From: an uncultured Bilophila sp.
GTDB taxonomy: Bacteria > Desulfobacterota > Desulfovibrionia > Desulfovibrionales > Desulfovibrionaceae
Assembly (NCBI GenBank): GCA_959604115.1
Contig: CAUHBW010000060.1
Span: 1 to 13,309 of the forward strand
DNA length: 13,309 nucleotides
Reading direction: 5' to 3'
Below the pieces are notes generated by a model. That model ran no database searches and was not told the DNA's origin. It saw only the letters and a program-made list of their open reading frames with translations. This document shows positions 8,566 through 13,309 of this stretch, piece after piece (position 1 is the stretch's first letter; each line of letters starts with the position of its first letter). Position numbers and translations under genes: made by a program.

Positions 8566-8611
8566 CGGCGGGAAGGCGGCGCAATGCTTGCGGCGCTAAT
8601 CCTTCCCGCCG
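8566..8611. promoter_or_regulatory. 11-bp perfect inverted repeat spanning the abrB-like stop codon
   Basis: CGGCGGGAAGG (8566-8576) and CCTTCCCGCCG (8601-8611) are exact inverted repeats. The 24-nt loop itself contains GCAA/TTGC. In the leftward transcript the hairpin contains the stop codon of the AbrB-like gene and ends 7 nt before the AAGGA ribosome site of the giant helicase gene. There is no U-run, so it is not a standard terminator. Attenuation, translational control or an mRNA processing signal are possible roles (inference). Confidence 0.5.
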
Positions 8612-8775
8612 GAATGTTCATCCGGGGCGAATTTCAGCTTTTCAGCGTTTTCAATGAAAATCCGTCCGTTTTCCTCAAGAAAGACAACCTTGTCTCCCGC
8701 CCGCACATTGAGTCTCTTGCGGATTTCAGCGGGAATCGTGATTTGGCCCTTGGTCGTGAGCTTGGCGAGTTCCAT
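8596..8775 (-). CDS. AbrB/MazE/SpoVT-type DNA-binding regulator (59 aa)
   Basis: This short ORF encodes a swapped-hairpin AbrB domain. It begins MELAKLTTKGQITIPAEIRK, the classic pattern in which TTKGQITIP forms the first strand and AEIRKRL the following helix. It continues with LNVRAGDKVVFLEENGRIFI and a charged tail ending in GGKD. AbrB-fold proteins act as dimers that bind palindromic or AT-rich operators, and many are autoregulators or antitoxins; no toxin gene is adjacent here. GGGAGG lies 6 nt before the ATG. A good promoter and a 9-bp inverted repeat lie upstream, which suggests autorepression. It is 51 nt ahead of the giant methylase-helicase gene and probably co-transcribed with it, so it may control that gene and the rdgC-like gene. 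A longer ORF in another frame over the same bases (8852-8634) is a shadow. Confidence 0.9.
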   Translation of the reverse strand: MELAKLTTKGQITIPAEIRKRLNVRAGDKVVFLEENGRIFIENAEKLKFAPDEHSGGKD

Positions 8776-8792
8776 ATTTTGCCTCCCTGTCC

Positions 8793-8828
8793 AGTCTTAC
8801 TAGTAATGTATTCATTGAAAGTAAGACT
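8793..8828. promoter_or_regulatory. Inverted-repeat operator in front of the AbrB-like gene
   Basis: AGTCTTACT (8793-8801) and AGTAAGACT (8820-8828) are perfect 9-bp inverted repeats separated by 18 bp. The left arm also overlaps the self-complementary TTACTAGTAA (8797-8806). The right arm covers the -10 element of the predicted promoter and the left arm lies in the early transcribed region. A protein bound here would block transcription, and the AbrB-like product is the obvious candidate (inference). Confidence 0.65.
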
Positions 8829-8852
8829 AAGGCAAAGAGAGGATGCTGTCAA
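8824..8852 (-). promoter_or_regulatory. Sigma70-type promoter for abrB-like, methylase-helicase, rdgC
   Basis: Reading leftward, a perfect -35 TTGACA (8852-8847) is followed by exactly 17 nt and TAGTCT (8829-8824). The latter keeps the most conserved T1, A2 and T6 of the -10 box. It begins 9 nt beyond the stop codon of the methyltransferase 3' exon, so the downstream genes can be expressed without reading through the intron-bearing genes. Confidence 0.6.
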
Positions 8853-8861
8853 GAGTCTCCA

Positions 8862-9140
8862 TCAGGGGCACATTTCTGTTTCGACTGGCAGGCCCAAAGC
8901 CTCGGTGCTGTGGTGGCGTTTTTCAAAGATGACCACGGCGCTTGGAAAGGGTGCGGAAGAATCAGCTCCCTCAAAGCGGATACGCCCGCGCAGGTAATGG
9001 ATTTCCGTCGCAAAGGGCAGGACATAGCTGTGCCACCATGCCGTATCCGTCCGGGCGGGAAGCAGGCAGATCACTCTTTCAGCGCGTTCCATCTCAATTT
9101 CGTTCACGGCCTTGGCCAGCCAATGCGGCAGTGCCCGTCT
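8862..9140 (-). CDS. Phage-type N6-adenine DNA methyltransferase (Dam family), 3' exon
   Basis: This exon encodes the C-terminal 92 residues of a Dam-type methyltransferase (phage N-6-adenine-methyltransferase family). It contains the family signature CLLPARTDTAWWHSYV, then IHYLRGRIRFEGADSSAPFPSA leading into the strand VVIF. Read from 9140 the first codons are RRALPHWLAKAVNEIE. They follow the NPPY of the 5' exon in frame, as expected for this family, where NPPY is followed by a helix ending in W and K. Joined across the intron the protein is 159 residues, a normal length. Without splicing only a GTG at 9107 could start this part, which would lack all AdoMet-binding and catalytic residues. 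Function therefore depends on splicing. The enzyme would methylate adenine in DNA, probably to protect the element from restriction (inference). Confidence 0.88.
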   Translation of the reverse strand, partial: RRALPHWLAKAVNEIEMERAERVICLLPARTDTAWWHSYVLPFATEIHYLRGRIRFEGADSSAPFPSAVVIFEKRHHSTEALGLPVETEMCP

Positions 9141-9224
9141 GTAGGGTAGGAAGGTGGCAGCCGTTCAGACTGCGCACTCTTCCCCCCTCCAAACCGGACG
9201 TGAACCTTTCGATTCATCCGGCTT
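9141..9224 (-). ncRNA. Group II intron 1, domains V and VI with 3' splice site
   Basis: Domain V is 34 nt (9224-9191). It starts AAGCCGG, has a GAAA-type tetraloop region and ends CCGGTTT, matching the bacterial domain V pattern including the AGC triad. Domain VI follows: GGGGGAAG pairs with CUUCC and CCC, leaving a bulged UA whose A (9147) is the seventh base from the 3' end. The tail UAC ends the intron at 9141. Intron 2 has the same domain VI layout, which supports both 3' boundaries. Confidence 0.88.
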
Positions 9225-9233
9225 TCCACAGTA

Positions 9234-11084
9234 TTATTTTGTCAATGCTCTCCAATCGGGTAACCCGGTCGGGCTATGAAGCTGCTTATGGCAGTCAATG
9301 CAGAGAACGAGCGTCTTGCGGCGCATAGCACTCATTATCTTCTGCCACATCAGTTTCCCCTTCACATCAGCCATTTTCCGAACATGGTGTACTTCCATAT
9401 ACCCTCCGACCTTACCGCAGTATTCGCATCGATTGGCGCTGAGTCGGCTGATGAGTTCAGTCCTGCTCATGGTGAGCCATTCCGTGCGGGTGGTCACATC
9501 CACTCTGACGTTGATGAAGTTGGCGGGACTATGGTCGGCCAGCCGGAACAACTTATATGTCTTGGGGTTTCCTTTCACAGTGCATATTAGGGCGTATCCG
9601 CCTGCTTGTTGGCGCAGCTTTTTAGCAACTTGTGCGGTCGTACTTTTATGCTTGTGCGCGAGAGTAGCCAAACAACTACTCGTCGCTAGGCTGACCAGCT
9701 TGTCAACAGCCGTTTTATAAGCCTGTGCGAGAGAGTAGTAGTTGACCAGTCCTCGTATTTCGCTATTGTACGTTTCAATGATTTCAGCATCGCTCCGGCG
9801 AAGCAATATACCTCGGCTTTGCGCCCTGAAATTATTGTAGTTACCATATCCACATTTACCGCAAAACATTGCCATCTTTTCGGCAGGAACGTGCAGTTGC
9901 ATTTGTTGCGTGACAGTCCGCATGGTAGTATGAATACCATGTATGACAACATTCTTGATTTTAGCACCAGTGTATGTCCTGATATCGTAACCAAGAAACC
10001 GCACGCCGTTCTTGGCGAGCCGAATACAAGACTTTTTTTCCGATATCTCCAAAAGTAATTCAGTTTCAATGAACTGTTTCACTTTTTGGAAAACCTGTTC
10101 CGCATCTGCCTTTGAGCCGATAATCCCTATAACGAAGTCATCAGCATACCGGACATATTGCAGTCTCTTGTAGTTGGCATCGAACGGATCGCCCAGATTC
10201 ATGCGCTGTTTCGTCATGACCAGGTTGCGCCGCTTTTCAAGGCAGTTTCTGAGAACGTCTTTTGGGGCATTCTCTTCTTTCAGTCTCTTGTATTCCTTAG
10301 TGAGTTTATCTGTGCGACCTTGGAGATTGCTATATTTCGGATTTCTCCGTCGCGTTTTTCCCTTATTGAACCAAGCAGTCATAGTTTCCATGAACATATC
10401 CAATTCGTGGAGATAGATGTTGGCCAATATAGGTGAGATGATACCTCCCTGGGGAGTGCCGCTATAGGTCGAATTGTATTTCCAATCCTCCATATAACCC
10501 GCTTTGAGCATACCCTTGATGACGCTGACTGTTCTTTTGTCATCTATTTTCTTCTCCAGTATTTCGACCAGTTTTTCATGGCTGATGCTGTCGAAGAAAC
10601 TTTTGATGTCAATTTCAACAATCCACTTCATTCCAGTCCACTTATCCTTCACTTGTTTCAGAGCGGTGTGGCAGGATTTGTTTGGCCTGAATCCATGAGA
10701 GTTTTCAGAGAAGACCGGCTCATAGACCTGTTCCAGAAGTATCCTGAACACCTCCTGCACGAGCTTGTCATTGCCCGTGGGAATACCGAGCGGACGCACC
10801 TTGCCATCCTTTTTGGGGATGTAGGTGCGCCTTACCGGGGTGAATCGGTATTGCCTGGCCTTCAACATTTTTATCAGGTTGTTCACCCGCTCTTCTGCGA
10901 ATCCGTCCAAAGTGTTGTCGCCAACACCCTTTGTCATGGCACCCGCGTTGGAGTAAATGTTCGCATAGCCCCGCATCCACAGAACCGGATTTTCCAGTAA
11001 TCTGAAGAGACCGTTCACCCGCCTGCCTTGTTTGGAGGCTTTGGCAATGGAATCTACAGCCCTAATCGTTGTAGCGGTCAGCAT
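9234..11084 (-). CDS. ltrA: Group II intron-encoded reverse transcriptase/maturase with HNH endonuclease
   Basis: A full-length multifunctional intron protein of 616 residues from the ATG at 11084. A GTG two codons earlier is also possible, but the AAGGAAGG ribosome site at 11100-11093 is 8 nt from the ATG and fits that start better. Domains in order (numbered from the GTG): RT1-2 with YIPKKDGKVRPLGIPTGNDK (90-109) and SHGFRPNKS (131-139); RT3 VEIDIKSFFDSI (158-169); RT4 GTPQGGIISPILANIYLHELD (211-231); the catalytic YADD (315-318); FLGYDI (365-370); maturase X domain (about 375-490); and a C-terminal HNH endonuclease with CEYC (555-558), EVHH (566-569) and CIDC (597-600). It would bind the intron RNA, promote splicing, and nick and reverse-transcribe at the target during retrohoming. 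No lesions are seen, and the stop is 9 nt before domain V. Confidence 0.95.
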   Translation of the reverse strand: MLTATTIRAVDSIAKASKQGRRVNGLFRLLENPVLWMRGYANIYSNAGAMTKGVGDNTLDGFAEERVNNLIKMLKARQYRFTPVRRTYIPKKDGKVRPLGIPTGNDKLVQEVFRILLEQVYEPVFSENSHGFRPNKSCHTALKQVKDKWTGMKWIVEIDIKSFFDSISHEKLVEILEKKIDDKRTVSVIKGMLKAGYMEDWKYNSTYSGTPQGGIISPILANIYLHELDMFMETMTAWFNKGKTRRRNPKYSNLQGRTDKLTKEYKRLKEENAPKDVLRNCLEKRRNLVMTKQRMNLGDPFDANYKRLQYVRYADDFVIGIIGSKADAEQVFQKVKQFIETELLLEISEKKSCIRLAKNGVRFLGYDIRTYTGAKIKNVVIHGIHTTMRTVTQQMQLHVPAEKMAMFCGKCGYGNYNNFRAQSRGILLRRSDAEIIETYNSEIRGLVNYYSLAQAYKTAVDKLVSLATSSCLATLAHKHKSTTAQVAKKLRQQAGGYALICTVKGNPKTYKLFRLADHSPANFINVRVDVTTRTEWLTMSRTELISRLSANRCEYCGKVGGYMEVHHVRKMADVKGKLMWQKIMSAMRRKTLVLCIDCHKQLHSPTGLPDWRALTK

Positions 11085-11682
11085 TAGCACAACCTTCCTT
11101 TCGGTTTAGTTAGATTCCGAACACTGCTGCTTCCCTTCCCCCTGATGGTGTGACTTTCACCGATGTTCCCATCGGCTTATATCATCCCTCAGTGCCGTTG
11201 ACTGCGGCATGCAACTCCAATTACGAAGTCACGTTGAGTACTATGGAAGCTCCGTTACCATGCAGGTCAACGACCTGTTTAGGTAATCCCGCAGTTATCA
11301 CAACTTGAAGAAACGTCATGGTTAGGTGTCTCTATGTCTTTTTATCCTCACATGAGGAAATGCGCCAAGTCAGCAGATTGCATGTGAACCCTATGGACTC
11401 ACTCACATGACTTGGTACAGCGTTACAGCCATCTTTTCGCTGTCGCCAATCCACAGGCCACTCAGACTGAGCTTCAAGCATTAGCTTTCACCATACATGA
11501 CTTATGCTGGCGAGGGACGTAGCCGATGGCAGCCACTGTCTCGTCTTTTCCCGACATGCTCTTGTCCCCTTCCGCTTTCGCGATTTCAGCCCTTTCGAGC
11601 ACAGGTTAGCCGGGTGCATACAGAATACATCTGCAATTCTAGAGTGTTACAACTCACTTCAAGCTGTGCGTCTACGGCGCAC
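11085..11682 (-). ncRNA. Group II intron 1, 5' ribozyme domains (I-III and start of IV)
   Basis: This 598-nt stretch has no supportable protein gene and holds the 5' ribozyme core, starting GTGCG. Candidate EBS2 GGATT (11452-11448, intron nt 231-235) pairs with AATCC at exon positions -12 to -8. Candidate EBS1 TAGGG (11393-11389, nt 290-294) pairs with CCCTA at -6 to -2. The order and spacing are those expected for domain I. The pairings are short (5 bp each) and identified by eye. Small ORFs on the plus strand here are not convincing. Confidence 0.75.
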
Positions 11683-11883
11683 GTAGGGAGGATTCATCCA
11701 GCAGACGCCATGCCAGACCTGGCGCAGTCCGTCCTCTTCCGGTGAGAAAAAGTTTCCGCACTTGGCGTTCCGCGCCGTGGCGCATACGTCCAGTTCGCAC
11801 GGCCCGAATCTGGCATTCAGTTCCCGGAACAGCGGCCAGGGAGTCGCCCAATCATGCTTTTTACTCAGAAAATGCACGTTCAT
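11683..11883 (-). CDS. Phage-type N6-adenine DNA methyltransferase (Dam family), 5' exon
   Basis: This exon encodes the first 67 residues of the methyltransferase completed by the exon at 9140-8862. The start is MNVHFLSKKHDWATPWPLFR, where the DWATP motif and the following FRELN helix are typical of phage Dam proteins. LDVCATARNAKC resembles the family's LDPCA AdoMet-binding segment, and CWMNPPY (61-67) ends with the catalytic NPPY motif. The intron begins immediately after the Tyr codon. The ATG is preceded by GAGGGGG with 5 nt spacing and lies 10 nt after the stop of the upstream gene, indicating one operon. Unspliced message would read through into the intron for a few codons (VRRRRTA) and stop, giving a useless 74-residue fragment. 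Confidence 0.88.
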
Positions 11884-11893
11884 GCGTTCCCCC

Positions 11894-12401
11894 TCAAAGA
11901 AGCGACTCGTTCAGCAGGCCGCGTGTTATGATTTGCGAGATTTCGTCTTTTGCCCGCACGTCTCCAGAGCGGGCCTTGCGGGCCAGTTCCAGAGCCGTGG
12001 GAAGTTCTTTCGCCGTGAAATCACAGGCGGGGAAGCGGATGCCGCTGAGAATCCATGTGGGCGTGGATGTGATGCGCGACTGCGCGGCGACAATATCCGC
12101 GCCCACCAGGGGAGCGGCAGCTTGCAGGGCATCCGCGAAGGCATCCGGCGCAATGGCCGCTTCCTGAATCGCGGTCTGGAGAGCAGCTTCATAGGGAACC
12201 GGAATGCCGAGAGAGGTTTTCGGCAGAACGGCATCCCAGAAGCGATGTGCCGCATTGATGGAAAAGCCGCGCAACGCCTCATAGGCCAGGGCTTTTTTCA
12301 GCGATTCGCCGTATTCATCCGAGGGAATATGCCGCACGACAATGCACAGGCCGGGGTTGTCCCGCTGCGCCTGGAGCGGTTCCTGAATGCCGCAGTACGG
12401 G
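11894..12401 (-). CDS. Unrecognised protein, 3' exon (168 aa C-terminal part)
   Basis: I do not recognise this protein. The frame starts at the 3' splice site of intron 2, beginning with the last base of a codon (phase 2), then PYCGIQEPLQAQ, and runs to a TGA at 11894. Visible parts are the hydrophobic strand LCIVVRHI, alanine-rich helices (ALQTAIQEAAIAPDAFADAL and the next stretch), TWILSGIRFP and a charged C-terminal helix. No membrane segment or catalytic motif is evident. Codon use matches the flanking element genes. An in-frame ATG at 12514 lies inside the intron and is unlikely to be the true start; the 5' exon lies beyond the right edge. It is 10 nt upstream of the methyltransferase and probably co-transcribed with it. 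Confidence 0.7.
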
Positions 12402-12483
12402 GTAGAGTAGGGGCGCGTTATCCGGTCTGGATGCACTACCCCTCTCTCCGAACCGTGCTTGCACCTTTCGATGCACACGGCTC
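12402..12483 (-). ncRNA. Group II intron 2, domains V and VI with 3' splice site
   Basis: Domain V (12483-12450) begins GAGCCGTGTGCATC, carries a GAAA tetraloop and closes with GCACGGTTC, a near-ideal bacterial domain V. In domain VI, GAG and GGG pair with CUC and CCC around a bulged UA; the A at 12408 is seventh from the 3' end, and UAC ends the intron at 12402. The maturase stop codon directly abuts domain V. Confidence 0.87.
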
Positions 12484-13309
12484 TCACGGATGCCTCCTTG
12501 CTTTGGCTCGCCAATAGGGAAGGTCACGGCGGTGAAGCTCATTGTGGCAATCAACACAGAGAACCATGGTCTTTCGACGCATGGCGCACATCATTTGTTG
12601 CCACAGTTGCTTCTTTCCCTGTACATCCTTCAGAGCTTTAATGTGATGAACCTCCATATATCACCCTGTTTTCCCACAATATTCGCAGGTGGTTGCATTT
12701 AATCGCTGCACCAATTCTGAACGAGTCATTGTGAATCGTGTAGTATCCCAAGGAGTATCCACATTAGAATTATGGATTTTTGGAGGTTCATGGTCTTTCA
12801 ACCTGAAAAGCCTGTAGGATTTTGGAATTCCGTTGATATTTACCTTCAGTTCATATCCAGATTGAGCAGATAGTTTCATTTTACGAGCTACTTTTCCTAT
12901 GGAACTCTTGTGCTTATGAGAGAGTGTTGCAAAGAAACTCCATTGGGCTAGACCAATAACTCTTTGCAGAGCTGTTTTGTAGCCTTGAGCAAGGGAATAA
13001 TAATTTGCTAATCCTCTCATTTCCGCATTATATGTCATCAATATTTCCACATCGCTACGCCGTAACAATGCAGGACGACTTTTTGGGCGGAATATTGCCA
13101 TATCTCCATAGCCATTTTTACTCGCGTATTGGAACATCTTTTCAGATGGAATGTGGAGCTGCATTTTTTCTGAAATTGTCCTTCGATTACAAGTTCCCTT
13201 TCCCCATGCAATTTTTGTCGTCTTTGTGCTTGTGTATGTCTTTATATCATACACAAGAAATCTAACTCCATCATTTGCATCTGCGATACAAGTTTTCTCT
13301 TCAGACACT
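12484..13309 (-). pseudogene. Intron 2 maturase, 3' partial, interrupted by an in-frame TGA in the HNH domain
   Basis: The visible part starts near RT7 (VRFLVYDIKT) and covers the maturase X domain, with blocks such as LLRRSDVEILMTYNAEMRGL, NYYSLAQGYKTAL and SHKHKSSIGKVARK that align with intron 1's protein. It then enters the HNH domain. After CEYCGKTG a TGA (12661-12663) replaces a glycine codon present in the intron 1 protein. The same frame then continues with YMEVHHIKALKDV, CVDCHNELH and ends RARRHP-like at 12484, so this is a point nonsense change, not a frameshift. The normally conserved FLGY is FLVY here, a second possible lesion. The truncated product would keep the maturase domain but lose most of the endonuclease, so splicing may persist with reduced mobility (inference). 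Sequencing error is the alternative. Confidence 0.82.

Larger units (their letters stand above)
9141..11682 (-). mobile_element. Complete group II intron (2,542 nt) inserted in the dam-like gene
   Basis: The element begins GTGCG (complement of 11682-11678) and ends in a domain VI with a bulged A and a UAC tail (9141), as group II introns do. A 34-nt domain V hairpin (9224-9191) and an HNH-type maturase in the domain IV position complete it. Removing it joins two exons in frame (phase 0) directly after NPPY. It lies in the sense orientation, so the methyltransferase can be restored by splicing. Candidate exon-binding sites in the 5' domain pair with the 5' exon at the expected distances. All expected parts look present, so the intron may still be active. 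The closest comparison I can make is with bacterial introns that have HNH-bearing maturases; I do not assign a subclass. Confidence 0.92.
12402..13309 (-). mobile_element. Second group II intron, 3' portion (continues past the window)
   Basis: A second intron in the same orientation as intron 1. It has an HNH-type maturase reading frame, a 34-nt domain V (12483-12450), a domain VI with the same UA bulge and UAC tail, and a 3' end at 12402 followed by exon sequence. The 5' end, most of the reverse transcriptase and the 5' exon are outside the window. It is related to intron 1 but clearly distinct: roughly half the maturase residues match by eye, and the coding part is more AT-rich. So it is an independent insertion, not a recent copy. 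Confidence 0.88.

Noticed and set aside
8793..8828. Reading the AGTCTTACT repeats as a CRISPR, iteron or transposon end
   Set aside because: Only one inverted pair exists, with no repeat-spacer periodicity and no transposase; its position on the promoter fits an operator better.
8634..8852. 72-aa minus-strand ORF overlapping the AbrB-like gene
   Set aside because: It is in the wrong frame: the neighbouring frame gives a textbook AbrB domain with a strong ribosome site, while this one starts within the promoter region.
8230..8997. 255-aa plus-strand ORF across the start of the helicase gene, the AbrB-like gene and the dam 3' exon
   Set aside because: It runs antisense through three recognisable minus-strand features and the promoter, and has no domain of its own.
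12403..12514. ATG at 12514 as the start of the 206-aa ORF preceding dam
   Set aside because: Its first 37 codons translate domain V and VI of intron 2; the true coding part begins at the splice site near 12401.

Overview
This window looks like part of a mobile element (an integrative/conjugative element, or less likely a large phage) in a moderately GC-rich bacterium. A proteobacterial or Desulfovibrio-like host is a guess, based on RdgC, the phage-type adenine methyltransferase and the overall base composition. I see no rRNA, tRNA, att site or conjugation gene, so neither host nor element type is proven. Everything here rests on reading the sequence; no database search was run.

Nearly all coding content is one leftward (minus-strand) gene train. 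From right to left it holds: (i) the 3' part of a second group II intron (12402 to the window edge), whose reverse transcriptase/maturase has an in-frame TGA inside its HNH domain; (ii) the 3' exon of an unrecognised gene (12401-11894); (iii) a small phage-type N6-adenine DNA methyltransferase (Dam family) whose 5' exon (11883-11683) and 3' exon (9140-8862) are separated by a complete 2,542-nt group II intron; (iv) a 59-residue AbrB/MazE-type regulator (8775-8596), too short for most ORF finders, with its own promoter and an inverted-repeat operator; (v) a 2,225-residue fusion of an N6-adenine methyltransferase and an SF2 helicase (8544-1867), resembling phage P1 DarB in size and domain content; (vi) an RdgC-like recombination protein (1814-914) broken by a one-base frameshift. 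At the left edge, on the plus strand and clearly AT-rich, lies an isolated TIGR02391/Ymh-type protein with an RNxxxH (HEPN-like) motif.

Two things stand out. First, intron 1 sits exactly after the codons for the catalytic NPPY motif of the methyltransferase, and candidate EBS1/EBS2 sequences in the intron pair with those codons, so the ribozyme appears to target a conserved protein motif. The NPPF codons of the giant methyltransferase-helicase in the same operon carry almost the same sequence. Second, the linker of the giant protein hides a 106-codon ORF in the +1 frame (8072-7752) with its own strong ribosome binding site and normal-looking codon usage. Over that stretch the giant frame reads as low-complexity sequence with poor codon usage.

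Taken together the train reads as a DNA-modification, DNA-processing and possibly anti-restriction module under an AbrB-type regulator. It has been invaded by two related group II introns in adjacent genes, and it carries several disruptive changes (RdgC frameshift, stop codon in the second maturase, possible frameshift at the start of the Ymh gene).
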